From Adineta ricciae (taxonomy: Eukaryota; Rotifera; Eurotatoria; Adinetida; Adinetidae), in contig CAJNOJ010000077.1 of the NCBI GenBank assembly GCA_905250025.1, positions 248,001 to 312,000 on the forward strand: a stretch of DNA of 64,000 bases, read 5' to 3'. This document shows, piece after piece, positions 10,946 to 24,200 of this stretch. The first letter of the stretch is position 1. Every line of letters begins with the position of its first letter. A program made the position numbers and the translations under genes. The notes below the pieces were generated by a model. The model worked only from the letters and a program-made list of their open reading frames with translations, ran no database searches and was not told the origin of the DNA.

Positions 10946-12024
10946 ATGAGTATTAGTTCACATCGTGCCGTTGAATGCAGTGTATGCCTACAACCACTTA
11001 TAAACCCTGTTAAACTACCATGTGGACATTCCTTTTGTTTTCTGTGTGTAAAAGGTGTAGCAAACGTTAGCCATAATTGTGCTCTTTGTCGGTAGGACTC
11101 ATTGTTGTAAAAAAAGAAATCTTAGTTTTTGATAACTTGTTATCTTTTAGAAAACCGTTCTCCCGTGAACTTATTGATAAACCAAATGTGTTAGCAGCTG
11201 AATTACGCGATGACGAATCATTATCACCGAGCGATTCCACTTCACGACACGTATGGTACGATATTCATTTTTCGATCTTGTGCAGCTGCTGCGCTCCGAT
11301 TTCTAAATGAAGATTTTCTTGTGCTCGTTGTAGGTATTATGAAGGACGTAATGGATGGTGGATGTATGATCAGCGAACAAACGACGAAATTGATCAATCA
11401 TTTCGTCGTGGTGATCGACGAGTGGAAATCTTGATCGTGGGCCATCTCTATATTGTTGATTTCGAGAATATGAATCAATATCGTTTAAATGATACACAAC
11501 GTCGTCGTCGGATCAAGTATGACTTAATTTCTGCACCGAAGAAAGGAGTTGCTGGATTGAAACTCGATCTCCAACGAACGACACAGTACAATCCAGCGAA
11601 TGATGAAACACCTGTTGTACCATCTCTAGCTTCGTCAATACCATCAATAATCGCAAATTCCTCTCCGACAGATCAATCTCGATCAAATGCTGATGGAGAA
11701 GAGCCGAATCTAGCATCACCTGCCGCTCTTCCAGTCGATGACACTAATCGAACAGCTATTCGACAACCTGCTGATGGCCTTGGTAATCCGAGTACGACTA
11801 ATCCAAATGCTTGGCGAACAAGTACCAACGTTGACGAACGTCGCTCAGTATCATCGAGTAGTGATGACGACGAAGACGAAGTTCCACGCGCATCTCGACT
11901 TCGACCCGTTTTAATTGGTGGCGAGGACGATACCCATTACAACAACCATTCCACTAATATTCCTATCGATGACAATAATAATACAATATTAACTAATCTT
12001 TCTCTGAACGACTCGAATAATTAA
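10946..12024 (+). CDS. RNF146: RNF146/Iduna-type E3 ubiquitin ligase (RING + WWE)
   Basis: RNF146 ubiquitinates poly-ADP-ribosylated proteins such as axin, together with tankyrase. Exons 10946-11091, 11151-11255 and 11334-12024 join in frame to 313 residues. The C3HC4 RING is complete: Cys11/Cys14, Cys26, His28, Cys31/Cys34 and Cys45/Cys48 (ECSVCLQPL...CGHSFCFLC...CALC). The WWE domain follows (about 80-155: WYYEGRNGWWMYDQRTNDEI, FRRGDRRVEILIVGHLYIVDF). The low-complexity C-terminus holds two sequences, RSNADGEE (Arg200) and RQPADGLG (Arg227), that fit the tankyrase-binding consensus R-x-x-[small]-[D/E]-G. A Ser/Asp-rich patch (SSSSDDDEDE) follows. The start is the in-frame ATG closest to the RING; an upstream ATG at 10904 would add 14 residues. 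Confidence 0.92.
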
Positions 12025-12991
12025 ATCGTGTATTCGCTTTTCGAATTGGGAATTGGTTTATTTCTATACATTATTTGTCGATCTGGAGAGACATTTTCTT
12101 TCTTATCTTGTTTACGGTCTAACTATCTAACGTAAACAATTATATTGATTACATTTGGAAATACGCGAAAGGAAATGACGCAAAGAAACAACTTTTTTTT
12201 TTCTTTTATTCAGTCATCCTTTTTCCGTCGATGTTCGTGACTTCTCTCTTACATAGAACAGATGCTCTCGTACATACATACGCTCTTTCGGGCATCTATT
12301 GAACAGATAAACCCTGAACTTGTCTATTCTTTTTTTTCCAAATATTGTTTAACAATTCAAGTAGAAACACACGAGTGTTGACGAGATAGTCTAATAGTCT
12401 GTTTTGTTTCAAGTACGCAAGACGTAAACTAATGTTGTTATTAAACTATTATATCTCGGCGGTTGGCTTTTGAACGTGACTATATAAATACTATTTTCTT
12501 TTGTTTTTCAGAATTGTCTTGTTTCTTGAAGGTTATGAATGATATCGAATATACAAATCGGCAAATTGATATTCCTCACAATCCGTTATCGACAAGTACA
12601 AGACCTCGGTAAGAGACGACTGGGCGTGCTGCTAAATATCACAAAAACGGCTTTTTTTGCTTGTTTAACTAAATTTGTCAGACTTCGAAAGAAAATTTTT
12701 ACGAAAGAATGTCGCTACCCCTTTTTTTTCTTTTTTCGATGTTCGCATAAAGTACTACAGTCAGCTGACTCATAGACATTGTTCTGCTCCTCTTTCGTCA
12801 TTATGAATAGTCCATCGTTGACTAATGATGGCGTTAAGATATTTTTTTTCTGTTGACAATCGACTGTGTTAGTCACTTGAAGTCAATAGAAAAGTTTTTC
12901 TTTCGTTCTTTTTCCTCCACTTTAAATAGGGTGAAAGTAAAGACATTTTTTAAAAAAACATAGAGCAGTCTTGTCCGTACATAGTTAATAG
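12025..12991. other. Intergenic, RNF146 to TMCC
   Basis: AT-rich spacer with many T-tracts, holding the 3' end of RNF146 and the promoter of the TMCC gene. The one ORF (12539-12775) has no recognisable content. Confidence 0.45.
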
Positions 12992-15078
12992 ATGATCTCC
13001 TCGCGACAAACTTCAAATGGACGATTTTCCTTCAGGTATTCAAAACAATTCCGTTAATCATTGAATTCCTTTCACTAATATTGAACATTGAACAATTCAT
13101 GCCTTGATTTGATTTAGACGATCACACCGCAAACGAGTTAGTCCCAGTCTCGAACCTCCATCCCTGACAACTATAGTCGATTCGAAGTCTCAATCGACGG
13201 CTGTTGATCAAGCAATTATGATCAACAATCAACTTTTGACACCAAATATTGTTGCTCAACAAAAACTCGGCCTGTCCGACAGTGTAAATAAACGCGAATG
13301 TTTCGTATGGATTCTTGAGAGCTTGCTTTTTCTTCTTCCGTTTAGTTGAACAATGCTAGTTCAGATACTGATGCATCGTCGTCGAACTTCTCCTATAAGA
13401 AGAATCATTCGACGTCCGATCTCGATCCGTTCGAACGCCGCAAACAAGCAGCCTTGCTTAAAGCGGAAGCTAAATTAGAAAAAGCCAAACGTCTGCATCA
13501 GATTGCTCAACAAAATGTTGATCGAATGGTAGATGAACTTCTCCGTCAAACAACAATTCCCGGAGGTTCACACGACTCGAAAACGTCAAAAGATTCATTT
13601 GATAAATGTGTCAGTAAATTAGAAGACACAAAAAAGCAATTGGCAAAGAAAATCTCAGACTATCAAAGCGACATCGCTCGTATCCGTGCTGGTGATATAC
13701 CTAAACGTTATGTGCCAAACGATATTCTAAGTTCTCTGAAGAGCAAAGTCTCCAACGATAGTATCGAACATCATTCAACAAATGAGACATCAACACCGAT
13801 CGCCAACGAACACTCCAGTTCAACACAGCATTTAGACACTGATAATCAGACATTGCTTCCATTGTCATCGATAAGTCAGAATACACCAACTGCGAACAAT
13901 CTCACCAACCAAAATCAGAATTTATTATCGTTGAGTCAAAATAGTAACACACTGGAACCATTTCGATCCTCTCCATCAAGTTCCATATCCAATGAAATTG
14001 GAAATTCACAATTCTATATCGATTTCAACCGTAAATCTTTCACGCAAATTATCCTTCATACTATCTCATCTTTGTTTTTTGTTTCTTTGTAGCTGAGGGC
14101 CACGACACAGATAAATCACCTTTCACCAGACGACGTTACACGTTCGTACCAACTCTTGTTTAATTTCGAATATGAAACCTCTTTTCATTTAGTGATAATT
14201 CAAATGCTGAATCGAATGATCGAATCTCCGATCATTCCAGTGACGAACGCTTTATCAGCCAAAATTCATCCAAACGAAATACTATGGTAAACAGAATCTG
14301 TTGCTTTTGATTTTCTCTTCTGTAAACCTGACCATTTTTAGTCCACAATTGAATGTCATCAGCTGATATTGAAGATTGATTTGATGCAGAAGACAGTCGA
14401 TCGTTATGAGAATCGAATGACGGAATTGCAAAAGCAAATAGATTCACTGATTGATTTGAACGAAAACCAACGTCGACAGAACGAACACTTAAGTAACGAA
14501 CTCACAGACTTAACAGCTCTACATCAACATGAAATGCCTACTGTGAAAAGCGATTTGAAGAAATTAGAGGAGAAACTTCTATACAATTTCAATGAATACT
14601 GGTCGGAAATGGTCGAGAAATTAGATAAACTTGAAACACGAGTAAGTGTTGGAACGATTATGAATCTAATTTCACTTTTGTACACGACGTTTTTAGACGA
14701 CGAAAGTTGAACAAACTCAGGCACATTCGCTTGAAACCGAAGAAAACACCCATCGATTGATTAGTAAATTTGTCAACATTCTCCTGACAGTTTTTGCCAT
14801 TATTCTTCTTTTATTATCCACAATTAAAAATCTTGTCCAATCACGGTGAGAAAAACCTGCTCTTCTCCAACAAATTATTTCATATTCTTCTTTTCTTCAG
14901 TGTACATGCAGTCATTCTATTTATCCTCGTTTCTATCTGGATCACATGCCATTATCTACCTGAGAATTATTTCCAACGGTCCTACTTTCGAGGTAAACAT
15001 CTCTTATTCAATTTGCACGTCCTTTTTCACCGATCTTTCCTTCTAGAATTACCCAATATCTTCAAACGAACGTCATAA
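12992..15078 (+). CDS. TMCC-family transmembrane and coiled-coil protein
   Basis: TMCC1-3 are ER-anchored coiled-coil proteins; TMCC1 acts at ER-endosome contact sites. The start at 12992 (MISSRQTSNGRFSF) is chosen because its exon ends in the phase needed for the next exon (13118-13283); the ATG at 13017 would hit a stop. The long exon from 13346 has FERRKQAALLKAEAKLEKAK, then the family core CVSKLEDTKKQLAKKISDYQ...GDIPKRYVPNDILSSLKSKV. A Ser/Asn/Gln-rich linker follows, then a second coiled coil (HQLILKIDLMQKTVDRYENR; ELTDLTALHQHEMPTVKSDL), and finally two membrane segments near the C-terminus (KFVNILLTVFAIILLLLSTI; VHAVILFILVSIWITC). The gene ends at TAA 15076-15078, with an AATAAA at 15396-15401. 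Confidence 0.88.
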
Positions 15079-15719
15079 AATTCAACTACTTCACCCCAGT
15101 GATACCACTTCATGCCTTATTCTCTTGTCTTTTTTTTGTGAAGATACAAATTGGCTTGGCTCTTATCTTTCTTTCGTGTGTGCGTGTGCGTGTTGTAGTT
15201 TTAGATCGAAAAAAAAAGAAAACAAACTTCTCATCAGAGCATTATTTCATATCATTTTCGTCTATTCTAGCTGAAATTGTCAAGTTTTTTCTTCTTCCTT
15301 CTCTTCTCTTCACATCTAGTCGTTCGATAACTTTGTCAATGATGCTCAACAATGCGAAAAGAACATTTATGTATAAAATTATATGATGAAAATTCAATAA
15401 AACGAAGGTCTCTCTTTCTCCCATTCTCTTCGTCGCGTAATTCATGTAAAAATGTCGCTATCAACCGGTGTTCAACATATTCTCCGTTCGCTATTGGTTA
15501 CTTGAAAATATAAAAGAAATAACTAACAACCTACACAAAGACAGCTGACTGACTATGAAAAGGAAAGAAAAAAATTAATTTAGGTTGTCATCGAGTTTGT
15601 ATATCAAATAGGCGAGATGTGATACAATAAAGATATCATTAAGATATCTAGCTGATGATATATATATATTCGCTCTTAATATACGACTTCATCTTTTTAG
15701 ATTTTCAAACCGAACTGTC
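15079..15719. other. Intergenic, TMCC to REEP
   Basis: Holds the TMCC 3'UTR, with AATAAA at 15396-15401, and the REEP promoter, including a short TA run near 15657-15668. No gene is seen. Confidence 0.45.
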
Positions 15720-17310
15720 ATGGTATCAAGTCTACTTGCTCGTTGCATCATGTATGTATCATCGCTTGGAAATCTCTTCGTGATGAAGGTCCTTTTCGTT
15801 TCTTCTCTAGCGTAACAATCGGTACACTTTATCCAGGTTATCGATCGTACAAATCGCTAATTACTTCAGATTTACGTGCAGTGGTACGAATGAGAATGTG
15901 AATTTTGAATACAATGAAATCTTCTTCTAGGTTGATTGTCTTCGATATTGGATTGTTTTTTCCATATTTATCGCATGTGAAACAGTTACTGATATTGTTC
16001 TTTCATGGTAATTCGTTTGAAGAATTGGTCGAATTGAAGTTAACGATTTCCTTAGGTTTCCGTTCTATTATTGGATTAAAATCGCAATCGTCTTTTGGAT
16101 TGTTTCACCGGCAGGCTCAACATTTTTGTATAAACGTTTTATTCAACCATTACTTAAAGAACGCGAACAAGTAAGAGCGAAAACGACAAAGATGTACTTT
16201 CAAGGTAGCAAATGTTCTGCATGGTCAGAAAAAAGAAACTTTAGACTTCATAACTGATCGATTCGGTTGTTAAAAATTAGTTTAAACGATAAAATATACA
16301 GTTACCTAGGCGATGATTACATAAATAAGTTACTTCATCACGTTCGTTCGGTGACATAAGACAGTTCTTTTTTAATCAAGTGTGAAATATGAACATGCGA
16401 CTTCTTTTTTCTCTTTCGAATTTCTAGGAAATCGATCAATTGATTGAACATACGAGACAAAAAAGCTATTCGGCAATCCTTGATCTGACAAATAAAGGTT
16501 TTCGATATGCATCAAATGTATTTTTAAATACTGCTGTATTGGTAAAGGATGTCCTTGAAAGGTTAATGCATTCGATTCGATTTTCCATTCAATAGGGCCA
16601 GACGTATCTTGGCGAACATCTCAAACGATCATTGAGTACAAGTGATATTAGCAATAGCGGGGCAAAGAATGCCAACAATCCACCCGCAACATTGTACGAA
16701 GAAAGTGAAGAAGGTTAGTTGCGATTACTTCGGATGACAAACATGTTCTTTTCGTTTGCTTTTGAAATAGATGTAGAATTTACTAGTCGATTGAAAGAAG
16801 ATCAAAAATATCTTTCCAAGGGAACAAATCGCAAACCATTATCGCGTAAATATTCTTTCACAAACAGTCCCAATGATTCAATTCGATGTTTAGATTATCA
16901 AGAGAAACCAGATGAGTTTTCCGACAATCCATTAGACGAATATGAAATGTCAAAGGTTATGGCTCGTCGAGGACGATCAGCAAATAAAACAAATTCTAAT
17001 GAAGTAAGTAACTTAATCGGTTTTTCGTCAAATCGATGGTCTTCTTTTTCTCTCGCATAGAACGAAAGGTAATTAAATCTGTGTTCTTTTGTGAATCTTT
17101 CTATAGCATGTTTTCTTTCTATTGATTTCATCCAATTGAGTCGCTTTATTTGTTTAGAACCACGTCGAAACTACTTCTAAACGGCAAGTAAAACAAACCA
17201 GCACAACGAAACGATCAGCCGCCGCGAAAACAGGCGCTTCACTTGAACGTGCTGTGAACAGTTCCAATGATACTGACGACGAAGTCGATAATATGCGCAA
17301 AAGAACTTAA
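15720..17310 (+). CDS. Receptor expression-enhancing protein, REEP1-4 type
   Basis: REEP1-4 proteins insert hairpins in the ER membrane, bend tubules and bind microtubules. Exons read MVSSLLARCIM, VTIGTLYPGYRSYKSLITSD, then CLRYWIVFSIFIACETVTDI and LSWFPFYYWIKIAIVFWIVS followed by a third block ending LYKRFIQPLLKEREQ. This is the TB2/DP1/HVA22 domain with the diagnostic GTLYP, ETVTDI and WFPFYY motifs. The next exon, EIDQLIEHTRQKSYSAILDL, aligns with the REEP1-4 helix after the domain, which REEP5/6 lack. The C-terminus is basic and Ser/Thr-rich, as in the microtubule-binding tails. The gene has about eight short introns. Stop TAA at 17308-17310. Confidence 0.9.
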
Positions 17311-19117
17311 AAATCATTTCTCTGGCTAAAATCGGATCGGCGTCACTTCATTTCTTTTTCTTTCGTTTTTTTTTATTTCAAAAAGTTATATCTATCGTCT
17401 CGCTCATTTTGTATATTTCTTGAAAATATGTTTCATTTACGAAGAAAACCAAGTTTTATATATATATATGAAAGTTCCTACTAGATTTCGATTATTTAAA
17501 CGATATTCTTTTTCCTTCTTTCAAAGACAACCGAGAAGTTCAAGAAAATATTGCTTTAACATTCAGTGAACAGCAACTCTGAGCAAAGAATATCTCTCGG
17601 CTTAGATAAAACTATACTTATCGAAAGAAATGTTACCATTTCCATGCAACGAACAGATAAAATACTGATCTTTTCTGTGCATTCCAATGTACTTATGTCC
17701 ATTAGATTATTATCATTTGTCTGAATGTGCGGTTGTTGATCATTAAGCAGTAAAGGTCAAATAAGCTCATTCGATTAGCGAACGTTTTGTTGAAGAAAGT
17801 TTTCTGTTCAAGATTATTNATATATATGTGTATACCGAAGTAGGAAGTATTTTCGGCAAAGAGAGAAAGGACAACACCAATAGAATGATGCTTTCCTTTT
17901 TCTTTCTTGCTCTTTCTCTTTCCTCTTTTTCTCTTCTTCTCGATAAGGAAGAAAGGAATAACACACCAGAAAAGAAAAGGAAATGATGAACAAACAATGA
18001 TAACTGAACAGAAATAGATGCAGAAGTGCATATCATTGCCAGAATAAGAAACGATGTTGTTTATAGAACATCATTATTGTTCATATTTGTACGTACCATT
18101 TCTAGCTTGACCGACATAGAACAAGAAAAAGAATCCTCTTAGCGGGAGACAGCAATCAGATCATCCTTCTTTGCTTCTTATTTCATCTCAGTCTGCCAGC
18201 TGGTTAACATCGAACATGCTGATCGTCATACCTCATCAATGTTGCCACTGTGTGCAAGCATTCTCATCTCTACAACGAAAGAAACTAATTCATCTTTGAT
18301 TTATATATTCGTCGATGACGAAAGGGTTGTCTTGGCCAGTTCAATGTATTCGTTGTGCTAAAACGTAGAAAAACAAACCATCTGCTTCGATATTTTGTAT
18401 ACGTTGCTAGAAAAAATGCACGCGTAGACACACAGACTGTCTGTTTTTCTTCTTCTGTATCGGAGTTGATTGAACTAGTGTAAGAAAGAAAAAGGAAGAA
18501 CAGAAAATGCGTTATTGACTCGTCTTGTTCTTCGCGTCGGTTCTAAATAAATTAGTCTCATCCTCGTTTTTTCTCTTAACACAACAGACTGTTCATTTAG
18601 TATCGGTTTTTTTTTGAACATGTGGTGGTCAACATTTTCTACAATTCTTTTTCATCGTTTTTTCTCTTTCTGTTCTTCTCGCTATCAGCGATCCTCAAGT
18701 GAAAATATTGTTCGGTCAAAAGACACATACATATGCAAGGTAACCAGATCTGAAGAAAAGCGAACCTTTTCTTGGTCAATATACTATTAAAAAAGTAGGA
18801 GAAGATGGTCTCCAGCTGAGTTATTTGATAAATCGCTTGTTTTTCTCGTTGGCAAATTGCTGTTAGTTTTGTTATCATTATTCTTTTTCTCGTCCCCCTT
18901 CTTCATTTGGATAAATACAGAAGCGCTACAAAAAAAGATATCGTTCGTATAAACAAGATAGATTGATATTAATAGGTCTTTTCTCGACGTTCGCAAAGTC
19001 CACATTGACTAATAGTTTTTAATTATTGATCTCTTCTTTTATGTAGAAATTTTCGAACTGTATTCTATAACAAAAGGAAGAGTCCGTAACAAGAATAATC
19101 GACATCTAGATGGTATT
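17311..19117. other. Long intergenic region with an ambiguous base
   Basis: About 1.8 kb between REEP and the STAT-like array. It contains one undetermined base (n at 17819), next to a short TA run, and a long purine/pyrimidine-biased tract (about 17877-17980) that creates spurious minus-strand Lys/Arg/Glu-rich ORFs. No gene or RNA is supported. Confidence 0.5.
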
Positions 19118-22100
19118 TTAATTTGGAGAAGCCAAAAATTCATCAAAGTTTATTAGATCTTCATCAATTGACATCGATGGTGTCTAAAAATAAAAAGCAA
19201 AAAAAAATATAGATGACTAATTTCCAAAGCATGGAAAACATTTGGAAAGAACAGGTCGAGGATACGAATGGATATAAATATATTTAACCTTGCCCGAGCA
19301 GATGAATAGAAAAGTTATTTATTTGTATATTTTAGTAACTGTACGAAGAATGAAAGCGGGAGAAGATGTCTAGAGATAATTCGATGAGTTTGTCGATGTA
19401 GTACTGATCAAGAAAACTTCTGACACTGGTAAAACGATTAGCACATCTCAAGAATCTCATAGATTCTCCTTAGAGTCAATTTGTTTTACTTGATGTGTCA
19501 TTGATTGATTTGAAATGGTCTCCGGTGCTGGATGTAATTGAGCGCAGGTTGCGTTTGATTGTACACGATTTTGTAGATTAGGAATAATAGGTGATTGTTG
19601 GTATTGGCCATAGGTTCTCTCGTGTCCCGGTTGATTTGGAAAAGACGTAGATTGTAACTGTTGCTGGGATTGAGTCTGGATATTCACATGACGTAAGATT
19701 TCTGTCAGAAGCTCAGGTTGAGAGAGTGTGTACTGTAAGAGATACTCATGACTTAAGGGTTGACTGTGTTGCGAATTCGATGGCGAACTGATATTTTCCA
19801 TCAAGGAGTTGGATTGAGCAATGGATGCTGTAGAATAATCTCGAGTAGGAGATGCATAAGCCATCTGCGAAGAAAATCAAAATGAAGTCTACAGTGCAAG
19901 TCGAGTTTAACGAAAAACTTACATGATCATAAATGGAAGGAGGAGTAGCTGAGGGCGGAATTGAATCTGTACAGTTATCGAATTTCAATTGAATGTTTTT
20001 GAGAAAAAAATCTCTCTTACATGGATTATCAGCAAACATTTCTGCTAGGTCGGTGTGTGGTGTACTAGAAACAAGATGATCATTACTAGCACCAACAGCA
20101 GAACCATCACCAGGATCATCTCCATTCTCCACACTAGCATAGAAGAATACAAATCGAGCTGACTAGAAGTTTCATCGTACTTTAGAATGAAATTCGTGAT
20201 CGGTTTGTATTTTTCATTTGTTCTATAGATTTCATGCAATCGTTCGTCTAAAAATAACAAAATCAACCAAATTCCCACGAAATTTCAAAGTTCTTTCTGT
20301 TTACGGTAATATTCATCGAAATCCGTGAATAATCGATAGTTTTTCATACTGTTACTATTATCAATGTTGGCCAGAACTCGAATGTGACTGGCTCTTTCTG
20401 CATGAGCTGTGGTGACAAATTTCACAATATCATTTGACAAATTATTCGTATCAAATGTTCGATATTGAAATTTGTTCGTACGTTCTAAAAGAATCAATCC
20501 GTAGACTTAAACACAACTGAAAGCAAAGCACATCTCAACCAACTATTATAAATATCCACGCGAACAGCACATAAATACGGCTTGACGGATCTATTTGCAG
20601 CGGGAGACGAAGCAATTGATTTATACTCAATTTTAATCGAGTTCATACGTAAATCAACGATCGGTGCGTGAAGATCGGACGAGTTGATCATACACTCGGC
20701 AGCTCGATCGCTATTGCAAATACCAAGAAAGAGACTGTTGAAGAGAAACATAGAACAAGAAATCATGGCTAAAATATTCATATATGATAATATTTTACCC
20801 ATCGGCGTAGAACATGGAAAGAATTGGATGTTTGGCCATGAATTCAACTTGGTGAACGAATGGAACGACAAAATCCTATCGAGTCAAAACCGATAAGAAT
20901 GTGAACGTGTAGAAGAAAATGAAGTTTCTTACGAGAAAAACATCTTCTAACGTGTGAAAGCTTCTTCTTTCATCTACAAAGATCAGTTTCAATACTAACA
21001 GAGATCAATCATGATTTTCTTACTCTGTGCTCGTTTCAGTTCGTATTCAAGGTAGTTTTTCAGGCATTCGGCTGGTACCACACCTGTCCGCTGTTTGAAA
21101 TATCGCAACAAAAAGTTCTTTATCGTATTGACATCGATCGTTGTTGTCTGAATCGACAAGTATCCAAGGATAAATCTCGCGAAGCAATTATTTATTTACC
21201 TTGGAAAAGCGTCGAATATCATCAAGGATAACTCTTGATAACATGTGTGGTATATGATTATGATGAGAAGTAATAACAAATGACGATGATTCTAATGGAA
21301 TTTGATAGATTTGAGAGTACTTGTATTCGTTTAAATGTACCTAAACGAACAAAATCAGAAGAAAAGCTTCGATCGGAAGAATCTTTACATGAACTTTAAT
21401 AGCGAATTTCAGTGAATGTAGGGTTTCACTGAAGTGCATACGAGGATTATTTTTATTAGACGGTAGAATTGTCACAGAAGTTAATTCAGCGTATTGAATC
21501 ATTCGTGGTTTATCATCGGGGGAGATTTGTATTTGGCATGTTTTCCATGGCAATGTTTGAGATTCGTCAAGCTTATAATGAGTTGACAATGGCCATAAAC
21601 TCAACTCTGCAAAGATTTTGATGACGAAAAAGTCAATTTGAACTGATTCGGCTTACCTATATCATATAAATCGATGAAATTAGGATGCGACTGGATAAAA
21701 TCATGTAATAGCGAGACTATTGTGACTGATACTCTCACTGTATATTCAGCAGAGCCTGGTTTGCGATCATAGATAACAACAGGATTCGCACCGAAACGAG
21801 GCTGTGAAACAATTATAAACGAACTAGAAAAACAAATAGATATCGATAATGTTTGAGTCGTTCGAATTCAAAAGTTGATGATTACTTGCTCAGTATGTTG
21901 GGCAGTTCGCTGATACCAGTTTCGCGAAACTTCAGATCATTTCGCATTTTGTAATCGGTGATATAGGTAAGGTGTTCCGTTACTCTAATGAATTAAGTAA
22001 TGCTCAATGAGTGACTTTCAAGTTGTTGCCAGATACACGTACCTGTTTTGCAAATGAATTAAACTGGGTGGTTCTTTAGCTTCTTGATGGCTAATATAGA

Positions 22101-22800
22101 ATAAACGTCGCATATCTTGAGCCGTTCTCCGACGATTAAAGTCTAGTTCTCGTTGTCGAAAATCCTAGACAAATCCGAACGATTGATATGATGCTTGAGG
22201 ACGTTCACTCAACCTTACATTGGGATATGTGACTGTTTGATTTGGCGACTGATCTATTATTTTGAGTTTCATATCGAGACGAATATCAGAAATAAGTGGA
22301 AGAAACGTTGCAGTGTTCTACAATGAAAGCGTCGCTATCGTAGATTTGATCATAAGTGATGAGGACAAACCTGATTTATATATGCAATCAGACGATTTAG
22401 CATCAAACATTTCTCAACAGATGCTTCGATCATTGGAAGACTCAGTCGTTTCTCTTCTAAAGCTTTTGCATAATCCAAAGGTATCCTTCAACAATCACAG
22501 AGCTAGATCAACAAGTACACATCGAAAGCTTTTACCCTGATTGAGTGCGTCGTTCAATTTCATCCATGATTGATGAAAAATTGATTTCACCCACCGAATT
22601 GCGAATGAGAAATGCAAGCAAGCCGAATGTTTTATCAGAATATTCATTCGGGGCAAGAAATTCATAACATTGAAAAAGGCCCGTTTGAGTGATCTAAAAT
22701 ATTTTTTTTAGTCGACGTCTCTCATTCCTATTTGCTTTCGTCATCGACTCACCAATGGAAAGGCAGCTGACGGTGGCGAGGAAGCTAAATGGAATAACAT
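19118..22800 (-). CDS. STAT-like transcription factor 1 of a five-gene array
   Basis: STATs are cytoplasmic factors that dimerise through SH2-phosphotyrosine contacts and enter the nucleus to bind DNA. This multi-exon gene starts MLFHLASSPPSAAFPL, then has an N-terminal block (TGLFQCYEFLAPNEYSDKTF) and helical segments (DFRQRELDFNRRRTAQDMRR). The DNA-binding region opens with SSFIIVSQPRFG and contains MHFSETLHSLKFAIKVHV, like the STAT 'TEELH.L.FET' strand. The linker ends VEFMAKHPILSMFYADG, which runs into the SH2 domain (LFLGICNSDRAAEC). The SH2 Arg is in DLRMNS (codon 20647-20649), and the post-SH2 tyrosine is in NEKYKPI (20207-20209). The tail is Gln/Ser-rich and ends in an acidic motif, SIDEDLINFDEFL. 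Sequence is far from textbook STATs, so the family call rests on domain order and motifs. Confidence 0.7.
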
Positions 22801-24200
22801 CGATAGATCGATCAATATCTAGACAAATGAACACTTACATCTTGATGCTGGCCTTTTTTTATTCGATTTCATTGAAAACATGATGATTTCTCTTCCGAAC
22901 AAAAAGAGAATTTTATCTGAAAGGGGAGATCGAATCGAGTACTATTTCGTCAGCCATAGATTTCTGTCGAATGCAAAACACTGTAGTCGCACGTGGTCTA
23001 AATAACCTCAACAGTACTTATACGTGTCTCCTAAAGGAGAAATCCGAATCGGTGAAAGTTTCCCATTATTTTACATCATCTGTTTCAATATGAATATGTA
23101 GATTAAGACATTTTCCGCGGTAAAACATGAAAGAGCAAGAAAGGAGAGCGAGATTTTTGAAAACTTCGCCGAATAAATGGTTCTTTCTTCGAATGAATAT
23201 CCATCGAGCAATTACACACGCACTTAAAATGATATAAAAAGATATTTCGGATAAGTGATACTGGCATCTCATACTTACCTGTAAGCCCTAGAGTAATAAC
23301 AAAATTTCCTAGTAGTCTGAATAATTCGAGCGCAACGCTCGACGACAAACCTACAACGCGCCTTGAAGTATTCAAATTTGTCGACTGCGTCAGAAGAAAA
23401 GTTTTATCTATTCATTTTGCAACTGTATTCTTTATCTATACGATGAATAATCATGACTCATTCGATGTGGATTTGTAATCACGACAGTGTAAATATAAAT
23501 TTCAAGTTGATATGCTTGGCGTGGAGTATTCGCCAAATGCGTCTTAAACTGGAAAGTACTTTTTTCTTACCTTGGGGTTCACAGTGGTTATTCTTCGAAG
23601 AAATAACTCACTATGAGTTCGGCCACATACATTTACATGTACTGATGAAAGTTTTTATTTTCATAAATAAATTTCGACGTGTTCTATTTCGATTTTTGTC
23701 TGCAAAATTTTGTTCTTATTAAATGACTCGATAAATAGAACAAAGCAAATAAAAAAAAAAAAGGAAGGTTATACGATGAAAACTTTCTTTCTGTCGCATA
23801 CGAACAACGCACAAAGAGAAAGAAAAGAATAAAAATATAGAAATGTCGCGTTTTAAACTCATACAGTCAATATTGAATAGACGGTCTGATTTTCTCGGAA
23901 AGATGGAGTAGGAAATAGAGTATTGACATATTTTAAACAAGTAATAGTTTGAAATGTTTTTTTTTCGGTTTTCTATGCACATGACGAGATGAACGTTGAC
24001 GCGGAAAACATGTTAAAATGAATTATTCATTAAAAACGATACACGCTGATAGTTTTGTTTTAAAAAAAGTCAAGAATAGATGCATATTCACAGACTCTAT
24101 GTTAGACATTGTATAACGCAAATAATTGTCAAACAGGCTCTGGGCATAAATATTGGTCAAATTCACTTTTCGGTATCTAAAATGACAAGGAATCACGAAG
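22801..24200. other. Intergenic, STAT-like 1 to STAT-like 2
   Basis: 1.4 kb of AT-rich spacer carrying the promoter of gene 1 and the 3' end of gene 2. Several short ORFs exist (for example 23103-23375 and 23453-23722), but none resembles a protein or shows coding periodicity that I can see. Confidence 0.4.

Noticed and set aside
17702..18036. Two overlapping Lys/Arg/Glu-rich minus-strand ORFs
   Set aside because: They are products of a pyrimidine-rich tract and contain an undetermined base; no conserved motif.
22262..22540. 92-codon plus-strand ORF
   Set aside because: It overlaps, on the opposite strand, N-terminal exons of STAT-like gene 1 and has no recognisable content.
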